The translations under genes and the position numbers were made by a program. Source: a virus. Taken from it: a stretch of DNA of 20,492 nt. The notes beneath the pieces were generated by a model, which searched no databases, was not told the DNA's origin, and saw only the letters and a program-made list of their open reading frames with translations. Below, piece by piece: positions 1 to 9,024 of this stretch (positions are counted from its first letter, which is position 1; every line of letters begins with the position of its first letter). The DNA is taken from positions 1 through 20,492 of IMG/VR virus record IMGVR_UViG_3300031951_001485. The stretch is one strand, 5' to 3'.

Positions 1-118
1 ATGTATTATTTGGGTTTTTACCAAATATAGGGTAGACATCGTTTTCATCCAATGTCCATTCTTTATAAACCTTTAAAGGTCTATTAATTATATCTGATTT
101 TGGGATTTCCTTAAACAT
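1..118 (-). CDS. Partial CDS, N-terminus of an unknown protein, probably virion-associated
   Basis: An open frame begins with ATG at 118-116 and stays open to the left edge, giving 39 residues that start MFKEIPKSDI and include KVYKEWTLDEND. The 3' end lies outside the window. It follows a strong terminator (153-174) and the recurrent ATATTTATA element (134-142), so it should be the first gene of a new transcription unit. There is no Shine-Dalgarno sequence; the leader is A/T-rich. The family is not recognisable from 39 residues. A virion structural role is inferred only from position and strand. Confidence 0.65.
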   Translation of the reverse strand, partial: MFKEIPKSDIINRPLKVYKEWTLDENDVYPIFGKNPNNT

Positions 119-133
119 TAATTTTGTGTTTTA

Positions 134-142
134 TATAAATAT
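134..142 (-). promoter_or_regulatory. Candidate promoter element ATATTTATA upstream of the gene at 118
   Basis: The coding strand reads ATATTTATA, 15 nt before the ATG at 118 and just after the terminator at 153-174. The same 9-mer, exact or with one mismatch, is in each of the other three gaps longer than 50 nt. The complement (plus strand) is TATAAATAT, which contains the T4 late-promoter box TATAAATA pointing away from the genes. Promoter function is inferred from recurrence and position. Confidence 0.45.
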
Positions 143-152
143 TTCTTAAACG

Positions 153-174
153 AAAAACCCCCTTTCGGGGGTTT
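153..174 (-). terminator. Strong Rho-independent terminator ending the 208-aa/421-aa gene block
   Basis: On the minus strand the sequence is AAACCCCC, a GAAA tetraloop (GNRA type), then GGGGGTTT, forming an 8-bp stem with five G:C pairs. The T run is TTTTT, counting the last three bases of the stem. The hairpin starts 22 nt past the stop codon of the 421-aa gene (197-199). Polarity fits the minus strand better, because on the plus strand the T run is only TTT followed by C. This is the only GC-rich hairpin I see in the window. Confidence 0.9.
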
Positions 175-196
175 CTATATTAAAGTTTAAGTTTTA

Positions 197-1462
197 TTAG
201 AATGAAAGTTTAACTTTTATTAATACTTCTTTATCAAATGATTTTACAATTGGTTGAGAAGTTTTTGCTACTGCAATTAATTCATTTGCATCATTATACA
301 ATCCGATTGTTGTAATATAAGTTTGCGGGTCAGTTTCAAATGTAGATTCAATAAAGAAACCATCTGCATCAATATATGTTGGATTATTTGAATAGTTAAA
401 TTCTCTATTAGTAGCTCTTACAAAGAAATGTTGAGTAGAGATATTTTCGGTTCTACGTGCTTCAAAATCACCACCTGCTTCTATTGCTTTGTGTAATCTA
501 AATTGATTAAATTGCTCTCTATCTTGGTTGATTGAACCACTTAAACTTCCACTTAGTAAATAAGAACCATCTTTTGTATAAACTCTGAATGCATCAATTG
601 AACCAACAACTGAACCTATTGCTTTTGCGTTCAATACTATAATACCTCTATCAGGATAGAATAAACCATATCCTTCTCCTGTTGCTGGTTTTCCTACTGC
701 TAAATCTGTTGCTGTATCTGCTGTGTTTTTGATTGTAGCTTCACTTTCAGTTCCTAAGTTTAGAGAACCAGAAACAACTTTGAATGTTCTACCACTCAAT
801 CCTAAATCATCACCAAACTTTTTACCACTATTATCAATAAAAGTAAATTTACCATTTGAACCCTGTAATTTAAGAGACCAGTTACCGGCATCCATTTTTT
901 CTCTAAATCTACCTCTTGCTACGTTAATAACATAGATTCCGTTAGCATCGGTTGAAATACCAGAAGAATTTTCAAATGAAAACTTTGTATCGGTTGGGTC
1001 TAATAACATTGAACGATATTGAGCGTATGTTGCTTTTGTTGCTAACAATGCATTATCATTATCTGCTAAATTCATAGAACCGCTACCATTAACATGCCCA
1101 TATGCAATAGCATATTGAATTTCTGCTGTATCGGCGTATGCTATCGGGTTATAATCGTAAATGTTTGTATAATAATATCCACTTGTTCCTAATGTTTGTG
1201 AGGAAGCAGTGTAGAATTGATTAAGTGAACCAGAATCACCAGTCCACAAACCAGTTGTTACAACTTCTACTTTAGCGTTTACTTTATCAAAGTCACCAAA
1301 TCTTTTGTACACACCAGTTGTAAAACCGGCATTAGTTGCGATTTGCTGACCAGCTGGTAGCACACTATTAAGAAGTGTTACTAATTGGTTTGAATCAATT
1401 GTACCCGTATTAGCTAAATCCCTAATTTGGGCGGTTATGTTTGGATCTGTAATTAATGCCAT
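197..1462 (-). CDS. Tail/baseplate-associated virion structural protein, 421 aa
   Basis: No catalytic motif is visible. The protein is rich in Ser, Thr, Asn and Gly. The N-terminus (about 1-50) looks helical (ITDPNITAQIRDLANTG); the rest looks beta-rich. The last 45 residues (TYITTIGLYNDANELIAVAK, then a KVKLSF end) form a compact C-terminal segment of a kind I associate with structural proteins of T4-like marine phages, though I cannot name the family with certainty. It is the last gene before the terminator at 153-174 and lies 14 nt after the 208-aa gene, so the two should be co-transcribed. The start ATG is preceded by ATATAAA with no Shine-Dalgarno sequence. A structural role at the tail tip or baseplate is inferred from context; an accessory fibre or adhesin is an alternative. 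Confidence 0.7.
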   Translation of the reverse strand: MALITDPNITAQIRDLANTGTIDSNQLVTLLNSVLPAGQQIATNAGFTTGVYKRFGDFDKVNAKVEVVTTGLWTGDSGSLNQFYTASSQTLGTSGYYYTNIYDYNPIAYADTAEIQYAIAYGHVNGSGSMNLADNDNALLATKATYAQYRSMLLDPTDTKFSFENSSGISTDANGIYVINVARGRFREKMDAGNWSLKLQGSNGKFTFIDNSGKKFGDDLGLSGRTFKVVSGSLNLGTESEATIKNTADTATDLAVGKPATGEGYGLFYPDRGIIVLNAKAIGSVVGSIDAFRVYTKDGSYLLSGSLSGSINQDREQFNQFRLHKAIEAGGDFEARRTENISTQHFFVRATNREFNYSNNPTYIDADGFFIESTFETDPQTYITTIGLYNDANELIAVAKTSQPIVKSFDKEVLIKVKLSF

Positions 1463-1476
1463 TTTATATATCTATT

Positions 1477-2103
1477 TTATGCTTTATAAGTTACTGTTAC
1501 AGGGATTGTTTGAGAACCTCCAGTTTCATTTCCATAAACAGTAATAGTTGTTGCAATATCAATTGTTAAGTTTGGATTAGGAGTAAAGTTAAATCTCTTA
1601 CCACTTACAACTTGTGCAGTTGTTGTAATTTCTTCTCCTAAGAATACAGGCACAGTTCCGTTTCCAGCTGTTGCTCCTTCTGTTGCAACAATTGTTCCTG
1701 CTCTTTGGTCTGCTAATACTACAGTGTAACCAGCACTTGAGTTACCAGTTGGTGTAGTTGTTGGTGTTAATGGAACAACACCTTCGTTTTGATTTACAGC
1801 TATTTGAGGATATCCCAATCTTACGGTTGGAATTTGTGTAGTTCCTTTTGGAAGAGTCACCAATTTATATCTCAATACTTGAGTTTCATCAGGTGATGCT
1901 TCAGTTACAGGAATAGCTCTAATTGCTGAATCGTAATAAGCTGAACCCTTTGGGTGAGCTGGTTCGTAAAGTGTATAATCAATTTCGTCATCTCCCAAAG
2001 CGAATTTGGTGATGTTAAGAGATTGACCGGATGCTAGTTTTTGTCTACCTTTTTTGGTAAGGATTGCATCTACGGTAATTTCGGTATTATCTAAATATGC
2101 CAT
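1477..2103 (-). CDS. Small virion structural protein, 208 aa, beta-rich and Thr-rich
   Basis: The N-terminal half (about 1-60) has a distinctive charged segment, including AILTKKGRQKLASGQ and FALGDDEIDYTLYEPAHPKG, which looks like a folded module. The C-terminal half (about 110-208) is rich in Thr, Val and Gly with repeated beta-strand-like stretches, as in tail-decoration or fibre-attachment proteins. No signal peptide or transmembrane segment is seen. It is the first gene of a two-gene unit (208 aa, then 421 aa) following a 61-nt gap with a promoter-like element at 2135-2143. The start lacks a Shine-Dalgarno sequence, with an AATATCAA leader. The function is not recognised; a structural role downstream of the large tail-tip protein is inferred. 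Confidence 0.7.
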   Translation of the reverse strand: MAYLDNTEITVDAILTKKGRQKLASGQSLNITKFALGDDEIDYTLYEPAHPKGSAYYDSAIRAIPVTEASPDETQVLRYKLVTLPKGTTQIPTVRLGYPQIAVNQNEGVVPLTPTTTPTGNSSAGYTVVLADQRAGTIVATEGATAGNGTVPVFLGEEITTTAQVVSGKRFNFTPNPNLTIDIATTITVYGNETGGSQTIPVTVTYKA

Positions 2104-2134
2104 TTGATATTGTTTTTTAATGCTTTATTTCTAA

Positions 2135-2143
2135 AATAAATAT
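2135..2143 (-). promoter_or_regulatory. Candidate promoter element ATATTTATT upstream of the 208-aa gene
   Basis: The coding strand reads ATATTTATT, one mismatch from the ATATTTATA found in the other three large gaps, and lies 31 nt before the start codon at 2103. It overlaps a small AT-only inverted repeat (TTTATTT, 3-nt loop, AAATAAA at 2124-2140) that is too weak to be a terminator on its own. This is the weakest of the four copies. Confidence 0.35.
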
Positions 2144-2164
2144 AACCATTTAGTATTTTCAATC

Positions 2165-5100
2165 TTAATCAACTTCAAGTATTGGTTCACCACTACCTCT
2201 ACCAGTCTTAGCCACTCTAAGAATGTTAGGATTTGTTGTAAATGTTTCTACTGGAGATAATCCGTCCGGCGTTGTTGCTGCTGTTTGCTGCGAACCTTTC
2301 CAAAATGAACGTATCATACCTTCTGCCAAATTATTTTTAAATTTATAGTGAGATGGTAAGTAACCATTTACTGATTGTACCTCAACTACATCATTTCCTA
2401 TTTGAACACTTCCACTAAAAGGTAAAGTTGACACTCTATATTTGTATTTTGTAACAGGTTGTTTTTTATATTTTACTTGGTCTCCCGGTTGGTATCCAGA
2501 AACAGGATATCCAGATATTTGCTCATTAACAAATTCTGTATATTGCTCTTTTACTAAGAATATAGATTTTCTACTTCCCGTAAGTTGACAATTTCCAAAC
2601 ACTCCTTCCCAATTTCTTACAATACCATTACCTTTCTTTGCATACAAACCAAATCCCGCATTTGCTAAAGAATCTTTTTCCATTCCAATTTGTGTAGAAG
2701 TAAATACATCCACACTTCCCAACAATGTTTCACCCAATGGGAATGTAATATTAATTGAGCCTGTATTTGGATATGTAGGATATGCAGTTTCAATTAAATT
2801 ATCAAAACTATAATTTATTTTAGAATCATAGGTTGGATTTGTACTTTCTAAGATTACTATATTATTTGCATCAACCGATGTATCATAATTTGGTAAATCA
2901 ACTAAAAATGATGTTACTTCTTCATTATTAATAAAAGCATTCTTTACTGAATATTCTAATTCAATTTGATTATCATCTGCTGTATTTATTTTTGTTTCGT
3001 AGTCATTTCTTAAAGATTCCGGTTTACTCCATTTAGTTTTACTTCTTTCCAAATAGTGAGGTTCAATTAATAAACCTTTAGATATTTTTGCTCTAGCTGG
3101 TGCTAAATCAGCAAGAACTTCAAATAAAGATTTATCAATGTATTTTATTAATCTAATATATTCGTAAATGTCTCTGTTTTCAAGTCTTTCAAAATAGTAA
3201 CTTCTTAAATCATCTAAAGTTTTATATCTATCTCTATAATCATCCGATGGGTCACCTATATAGTTATCAATATTAAAATCACCAAACGCTTTTAATATAT
3301 CCATATTCAACTCCTTAATTGGAGAGAAAAATAATCCTAAACGAGATGAATCAATAGGGGCTTGGTCAAAAGATTTTTTAGTTGCTCTTGTTTTATAAGA
3401 AAGGTCAGTTACTAATGATGCGGATTCAAAACGAATTTTATTTGAATATGTAAATCCTAAAGATGGAACTGTTGCTGTTACAGTTCTATCGTATGGTGTA
3501 TATTGATATGGATATGTTGATGCAGAATACATCATACTTGCTGATGCGAACTTAACATCATAGCTTGTATTTATAGATACGTTTTTAATACCAATATCAG
3601 ATGTTCTATCTTTTGGATATTCAAAATCTAAACGGAATACTAAATCAGCGGTCGATGCTGTATATGAGTTTCCATTTATTGCGTCTGGAAATAATGTATG
3701 GTTTTCAAATTTACTTCTTAACAATGGTGTTTTCCATAAACGGAATTCATCCACATTACCTTCATAGTTATTTCCACCAATTTGTAAGAATGAACCAGTT
3801 TCCCATTCGGTATCATCTGTTTGTAAAGACATACTAACAAATGTTGTAATTCTTGTACCATTTGTAGTTGCATATAATACTTCAAACCACGAAGAGGAAT
3901 CTGGATTATTATGTCTATTAATTAAAACATTTGAATAGTATTCAGTTGAAACAGGAAAATGTAAACTTCCAGTTTTATAATCAGGTCCATATGCATAAGG
4001 TTCATCATTTATATATTCAATATAAACAGTTGAAACAAATGGAGAACCACTTACAAATGGTTCATCAAAGTATGTACTTGTTGATTTATCACCACCAAAG
4101 TTTAATTCTAATTTAGCAAATGAACCGGTAGTTTTTACTAAATCCAAACTCCACTCACTACCTGATATTAGAGTGTATATTGGATTTGGTGTATATGTTG
4201 GTTTAATTCTAAATTCAACTGCATTTGGGTAATCTCCAAAGCCAGTAATAGTTTTCCAAGGTATTTTTACATTTGCATCATCTTTTAAATAAATTGCTGC
4301 TGTTCTATCATCAAATGTAAATTGAGATGATGCACCTTTAGTTGGGTCTTGCGGTCCACCAAATTCCATAATCGTTAACATGGATTGTGGTACACCATAA
4401 CAAGCCATTACAGCTTTCATTGCTCTTGCTGTACCTTTATGTTTTAACAAATATGGTAAGTTATTTAAAATTCTTCTCCACACTTCGTTATTGGCATCCT
4501 CTAAACTTCTTCCATATTTATAACCACCTTCTTTTGATGTTCCTAAAACATATTCCCACAAAAATTGAGAATCAAATGCTCTTTTACCTTTCCAACCCAA
4601 CGAATCCAACATTTGATATACCATAGCATTTGATATACCAACATCTTGCTTATGTTCTAAATTTTTATTTGCTTTTAATGCGTTTATATAACACCACAAT
4701 ATATCAAAGTGTTGACCAACCATATCTAAGAATAACAAAAATTCTGCATTTTGATAGTCTTCGATAATATGTTCAGGCATATTGTTTTTCATAGAGTGTG
4801 GATTATCCACATCATAAATTGCTCCAGAGTTTGAAGCAAAATCTAGCCAACTTTGAGCTTGAGAAGTTTGCCATCCTCTAACAACTCTAAAAACAACTCC
4901 GTTTGGTGCTATATAATTTTCTTTTGGAAATGCTAAATAATGCTCTGTTTTGTATAGCCATTTTTCAAATCCATCGAAACTTTTTATTAAATTATTAATT
5001 TTATTAGCTAAGGATTCCAGTTCTTCAGTTTGTGATAATCCTTGCTGTAAATAAACTTCCCAATTTAATGAATATAATGCATCTTCAGTTTGTATTTCTT

Positions 5101-7429
5101 CATTACCATCTATTTCGGGAGTACCAGCGCCACCAACATCTTCAGTCAATAATGCAGCTTGCAAATATTCATAAGGTGGTGTAAAAGTTTCTGCATAAAG
5201 AGTTTTATATTTTATTGTTAAATTTTCTAAAACTTTTAATTTATAAAAGAAATTATTAACTCTTTCTTCAGCCGAACCAAAGTGTACATAGTTATCCCAC
5301 ACATAATCAGAACCACTTACATATTGAATGTTTAATTTTTCTGTATCAATTGTGTTTTGTTCTGCGAATTTATTAATTAATTCTGCGGATGTATTAGAAC
5401 CGCTTGCTATTAATTCATCAAAAACTTTAAATCCAATCCCATTATCAGGCTCTAATGAAAAATTAGGTCCTTTTAATGGTGGGCAATAAGAAGTATCAAC
5501 GCCACTTATTGTGATTGTTTCTACAATAGGATTTGCTTGTAATTTTGAAATCCAAACTTGTTGGTTTGGTTGTACCGAGGTTGGTAATGGTTCGTATAGT
5601 TTTAAAATTAAAGAACCTTTATGTCCTGTCCAAGTAGTAATTACTTTATTATCACCTCCACCTAAATGTAATAAGTGAGTTAAATATTTAGATGTATCTA
5701 TGTTAAATACACTATCATTAAATTGATTAATAAATCCTTCAATAATTCTATTGATAGCTAAATCTCTAGGTATTGTTAAATCACCTTTATCAAACTTAAT
5801 AGTAATTATTTCTTCTTTTCCAGTTACTACTTCGTTTCCTTCTTCATTATAAGGTACTAATTTTAAAACAACAGATATTTTATCTACATCATCAAAATTT
5901 GATGAACCATCTAGTAATAAAAGTTGTTCAAAATTTAAATCAATTTTTCCACTAGGTGCAGCTTTTATAAATTTATCAGTTCCTACTTTATAAATTCTTA
6001 CATAATCAGTATTTACCGAATCGTATGATATTGAAAAATCAACATTTGTACCTACATAATCAGGTCCAAATAATTCAGATGGATATGTTATATTTCTTAT
6101 ATCAGGAACACCAACATAAAATTCATCAACAACATTAATTGTTAATTCTAAAAACTCACCATCTCCTCTTGTATTAGATGGTAAAAGTAAAACCTTATAT
6201 GCTCCTAATCTAGTAAAATTGTTAGATGGTATAGAAATTATAAATTCATTTGTTTGTGGTACATTGAACTCTATTTCTTTTTCATTTATATAAACTTTTA
6301 AATTAGAAACAGTTGTAAGTTTTCTTAATCCAATTGGTATATCTGAATTAGAATTTATATTATACTCTCTGCTTGTTTCCGAATTAATAAATTCTAATTT
6401 TGCAAAATCATCTAATTGTACAACAGGCACTTCTTCTACAACTAAATTTATAATATCTCCAGCTGCAGGTGAATACGTTAAACTTAAACTTTCTGTTGGT
6501 AATGCAGTTTTATCTTCATTAAAATTATTAATTGTAGAAATGTATTGTAAAGAAGAAATCCTATATGTTCTATTTGTTGCCTTTAAAATATATGTTGTAT
6601 TAGTATCTAATGATAATTCATTTGTACCAACTGATAAATTTAATGGCGTTCTTCTAATTGATATCCCAGATGGTGCTATTTCAGCAGAACCATCTATACC
6701 TTTTAAATTTATTTTAACATTTACAAAATTATCCACCGGCGGAGTATCAATTGGTGGTGTATCTTTTGGTATTTCTTTTGTTACTTTTGTAAATTCTAAT
6801 ATTTTTAATAACGAATCTATATTATATGGATATTCTTCAATAGTATTTTCATCACTATAATATAAAATCTTAACTGTCCATAATGGTGTATTAGAGTATG
6901 CAATATTTGAGTTTGATATATCAATAATTCCTCTATTTGCATATCCAAATAAACTATCAAACGGATTTATATTTAAATTTAAATTAAAATTTGGATTTTC
7001 AACAACTGTAATTACAAATTTTTCTTTTGATGTATAACCTAATTTTTCTAATGTAACTTCAATAGGGTTTACTAAAATTTCACTTATTTTTTTAGAAAAT
7101 GTATGTGGCGTTGTTTGAAATGTATTTTCTTTATTAAAAAATACAGAAGCTCCTTCAATATTAGATGAAACTCTAAATCTATAAAAAATATCAGATGTTG
7201 CCGTACCACTTTGCTCTGTAATTGGAAGGTATCCTAAATTAGTTGATTCTCCTTTTGGTGATGTGATAACAGTATCGGTTGTATATGGTACAGCTACTCC
7301 GGTAAAATTATAGTTATCTCCACCCACCACACTTGGGCCGGCAAATCCAGATCCGCCACCAAAAGAAACACCGTTTCTAAATGGTACTGCATCATCTAAG
7401 AGATAACTATTGAATTCCTTTTCTATCAT
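2165..7429 (-). CDS. Giant tail-tip/baseplate protein with GpI-like segment and LamG-like lectin domain, 1754 aa
   Basis: This is the largest gene here. Residues 1-50 are Gly-rich (VSFGGGSGFAGP). Residues about 50-600 look like serial beta-sandwich modules with short linkers such as DTPPIDTPPVD. Around 990-1030 is NLPYLLKHKGTARAMKAVMACYG followed by MEFGGPQ, the pattern of tail protein I/P2 GpI-like proteins that link gp6/J to fibres. Residues about 1060-1280 look like a concanavalin A/LamG fold, ending with EGNVDEFRLWKTPLL and a LVFRLDFEYP strand. Residues 1380-1450 are rich in aromatic and charged residues (DDYRDRYKTLDDLRSYYFERL), followed by a beta-rich tail. Gene order (gp5/V, gp25/W, gp6/J, then this) agrees with a protein-I role. 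It probably carries both wedge-to-fibre attachment and a sugar-binding surface. The domain calls rest on motif recognition only; the structural role is firm. Confidence 0.8.
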   Translation of the reverse strand: MIEKEFNSYLLDDAVPFRNGVSFGGGSGFAGPSVVGGDNYNFTGVAVPYTTDTVITSPKGESTNLGYLPITEQSGTATSDIFYRFRVSSNIEGASVFFNKENTFQTTPHTFSKKISEILVNPIEVTLEKLGYTSKEKFVITVVENPNFNLNLNINPFDSLFGYANRGIIDISNSNIAYSNTPLWTVKILYYSDENTIEEYPYNIDSLLKILEFTKVTKEIPKDTPPIDTPPVDNFVNVKINLKGIDGSAEIAPSGISIRRTPLNLSVGTNELSLDTNTTYILKATNRTYRISSLQYISTINNFNEDKTALPTESLSLTYSPAAGDIINLVVEEVPVVQLDDFAKLEFINSETSREYNINSNSDIPIGLRKLTTVSNLKVYINEKEIEFNVPQTNEFIISIPSNNFTRLGAYKVLLLPSNTRGDGEFLELTINVVDEFYVGVPDIRNITYPSELFGPDYVGTNVDFSISYDSVNTDYVRIYKVGTDKFIKAAPSGKIDLNFEQLLLLDGSSNFDDVDKISVVLKLVPYNEEGNEVVTGKEEIITIKFDKGDLTIPRDLAINRIIEGFINQFNDSVFNIDTSKYLTHLLHLGGGDNKVITTWTGHKGSLILKLYEPLPTSVQPNQQVWISKLQANPIVETITISGVDTSYCPPLKGPNFSLEPDNGIGFKVFDELIASGSNTSAELINKFAEQNTIDTEKLNIQYVSGSDYVWDNYVHFGSAEERVNNFFYKLKVLENLTIKYKTLYAETFTPPYEYLQAALLTEDVGGAGTPEIDGNEEIQTEDALYSLNWEVYLQQGLSQTEELESLANKINNLIKSFDGFEKWLYKTEHYLAFPKENYIAPNGVVFRVVRGWQTSQAQSWLDFASNSGAIYDVDNPHSMKNNMPEHIIEDYQNAEFLLFLDMVGQHFDILWCYINALKANKNLEHKQDVGISNAMVYQMLDSLGWKGKRAFDSQFLWEYVLGTSKEGGYKYGRSLEDANNEVWRRILNNLPYLLKHKGTARAMKAVMACYGVPQSMLTIMEFGGPQDPTKGASSQFTFDDRTAAIYLKDDANVKIPWKTITGFGDYPNAVEFRIKPTYTPNPIYTLISGSEWSLDLVKTTGSFAKLELNFGGDKSTSTYFDEPFVSGSPFVSTVYIEYINDEPYAYGPDYKTGSLHFPVSTEYYSNVLINRHNNPDSSSWFEVLYATTNGTRITTFVSMSLQTDDTEWETGSFLQIGGNNYEGNVDEFRLWKTPLLRSKFENHTLFPDAINGNSYTASTADLVFRLDFEYPKDRTSDIGIKNVSINTSYDVKFASASMMYSASTYPYQYTPYDRTVTATVPSLGFTYSNKIRFESASLVTDLSYKTRATKKSFDQAPIDSSRLGLFFSPIKELNMDILKAFGDFNIDNYIGDPSDDYRDRYKTLDDLRSYYFERLENRDIYEYIRLIKYIDKSLFEVLADLAPARAKISKGLLIEPHYLERSKTKWSKPESLRNDYETKINTADDNQIELEYSVKNAFINNEEVTSFLVDLPNYDTSVDANNIVILESTNPTYDSKINYSFDNLIETAYPTYPNTGSINITFPLGETLLGSVDVFTSTQIGMEKDSLANAGFGLYAKKGNGIVRNWEGVFGNCQLTGSRKSIFLVKEQYTEFVNEQISGYPVSGYQPGDQVKYKKQPVTKYKYRVSTLPFSGSVQIGNDVVEVQSVNGYLPSHYKFKNNLAEGMIRSFWKGSQQTAATTPDGLSPVETFTTNPNILRVAKTGRGSGEPILEVD

Positions 7430-7438
7430 TATAATTTT

Positions 7439-9013
7439 TTATAAATCATTTGTTGTTCTTATTTCTTCAATAACTACTTCACCAGAAGGATTTTCATATT
7501 CTACTGTTCTTGTTTTTACCGAAGAACCCCCACTCATATATTTTACAGGTTCTTCATCACCACCCATTGCTCTTTTTGGATTTGTTGTAATAACAATTGG
7601 AGTATCACTTGATGGTTTTGGAACTTCAACCACCGGCAATGGTATCTCAACAGCAGGAACTGGTGTTTCTAATTGTGGAGTTAAAATTATTGGTGGTGGT
7701 GAGTCTGTCTCAATTAATATTGGTATTTCTTTTTTTGCAACATAAATTGGTTCTTCCTCCCTAGCCGGCGGAAAATATACTTGTATATCTCCTGCAGGAG
7801 TTGATATTATCGGTGGTGGTGAATCTTCTTCAATTATTATTGGTATTTGTTTTTTAGGAACAGGTACCTCTATAACAACTGGGTCAGGCTCATAATATGG
7901 TGGTGATTCAATAGGAGTTTCGATTGGAATATCAATCACTGGTGGTGGGTCATCCACTTCTACCGGATTGGGTAATTCCTTTTTAAGCTTTCTTTTGAAC
8001 TCTAATAATTTATCAGAAATTTCTGGCTTTTCTATCTTAACAATTTTTTTCTCAGGCATTGAAGTATCTACTTTTGTACTTGCAGTATATCTCTTTAGTA
8101 CATTAGTTACGTCATCCATACTAGCATCTGTTTGCGATTTGAATGTTGCTGTTTTCTTAACCTCTAATCTAGTAAGATAAAAATCAGTTGCGTTTGCTAA
8201 TAATTGTTTACAAATTTCTTTTACTTCATTTTTAGATAAATCAAGTTTTGGTTTTGCTTTAGATGGTTTTCCATAATTTAAACTACCAACAATTGAATTT
8301 CTATTAGTAAAAGCATAGGTTGCAGATTCTATAAATTTTTTATATATATCGTTTACTAATACATCAAAATTTTTTATTTTATATTCAGATTTTAATTTTT
8401 CAAGCCAAGCGTCACTATATTTTGATTTAATAAATTCTTGAATTTTAGATGGGGTAATTTGTTCTATAAAAATAAATGCAGCATTAATTACATCATCTCT
8501 AAAATGTTGATTTGCCACAAACATATTATATCTTTTCTCTAACTCTGGGTTACTATAAGATGCGTTTCTTATTGGAAAAAGTCTTACCTCAGTTCTTGAA
8601 GGTGAGATTTCTGAAATCCATAATTTGTTTTGGTTTTCATTACTTCCTACTCTTTTATTTATTAAAGTAATTTGTGTTTTAAAAATACCATTATCATACC
8701 CAGATTCTCTTAAAATTCTTTCCACATCTACAAAATATTCAGATGGGAATTGGTTTTGCTGAAACAACGTACCTTCTGCTATTAAAAAATAATCTGCAAT
8801 ATTCTCTGTTGTCATAGGAATATACCTTACTAACTCATCATTAATTTGTGGTAATTGATTATCGTTTATATCATATACTACAAATTCAATAGCATCACTT
8901 TCACCAAATCCAAAAAATGTCTGAAGATTTCCTTCTTCAAAAATTTTTCTATCTTTTGAATTTATACGATAGCCTTTGTTATTGATAATATCTTTAAAAG
9001 TTTTTAATGCCAT
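7439..9013 (-). CDS. Baseplate/tail structural protein with Pro-rich repeat-containing C-terminal region, 524 aa
   Basis: The N-terminal part (about 1-310) is a globular mix of alpha and beta, with segments such as FFGFGESDAIEFVVYDIN and NKLWISEISPSRTEVRLFPI. It reads like a tail-structural domain that recurs in T4-like phages, though I cannot name it. Residues 318-348 are Lys-rich. Residues about 350-475 form an acidic, Pro-rich region with two copies of KK(Q/E)IPI(I/L)IE(E/T)DSPPPII at 387-406 and 427-446, exactly 40 residues apart, plus a weaker related copy (VDDPPPVIDIP) near 353-363. The C-terminus (about 480-524) is Gly/Ser then charged. It lies between the coiled-coil protein and the 1754-aa protein with 9-11 nt spacers. 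The Pro-rich region could be an extended linker or arm. There is no enzyme motif. Confidence 0.75.
   Translation of the reverse strand: MALKTFKDIINNKGYRINSKDRKIFEEGNLQTFFGFGESDAIEFVVYDINDNQLPQINDELVRYIPMTTENIADYFLIAEGTLFQQNQFPSEYFVDVERILRESGYDNGIFKTQITLINKRVGSNENQNKLWISEISPSRTEVRLFPIRNASYSNPELEKRYNMFVANQHFRDDVINAAFIFIEQITPSKIQEFIKSKYSDAWLEKLKSEYKIKNFDVLVNDIYKKFIESATYAFTNRNSIVGSLNYGKPSKAKPKLDLSKNEVKEICKQLLANATDFYLTRLEVKKTATFKSQTDASMDDVTNVLKRYTASTKVDTSMPEKKIVKIEKPEISDKLLEFKRKLKKELPNPVEVDDPPPVIDIPIETPIESPPYYEPDPVVIEVPVPKKQIPIIIEEDSPPPIISTPAGDIQVYFPPAREEEPIYVAKKEIPILIETDSPPPIILTPQLETPVPAVEIPLPVVEVPKPSSDTPIVITTNPKRAMGGDEEPVKYMSGGSSVKTRTVEYENPSGEVVIEEIRTTNDL
7676..7735 (-). repeat. Second copy of a 20-residue coding repeat in the Pro-rich arm
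   Basis: This encodes residues 427-446 of the 524-aa protein (KKEIPILIETDSPPPIILTP). It pairs with 7796-7855 at a spacing of 120 nt, with 16 of 20 residues identical. The DNA of the two copies is also alike, with GGTGGTGGTGA and AATATTGGTATTT stretches on the plus strand, so it probably arose by duplication. Confidence 0.75.
7796..7855 (-). repeat. First copy of a 20-residue coding repeat in the Pro-rich arm
   Basis: This encodes residues 387-406 of the 524-aa protein (KKQIPIIIEEDSPPPIISTP), the partner of the copy at 7676-7735. Substitutions are conservative (Q/E, I/L) or small. The DSPPPII core is invariant. Confidence 0.75.
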
Positions 9014-9024
9014 TTTTATTTATT

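Noticed and set aside
2124-2140. Perfect 7-bp inverted repeat TTTATTT/AAATAAA in the 2104-2164 gap as a terminator
   Set aside because: The stem is A:T only with a 3-nt loop, and no T run follows it; such repeats are expected by chance in sequence of this composition.
7410-7745. 111-codon plus-strand open frame opposite the 524-aa gene
   Set aside because: It is the complement of the Pro-rich repeat region; its Gly/Ser/Thr-rich composition mirrors Pro codons on the other strand, and it crosses a gene boundary with no start context of its own.
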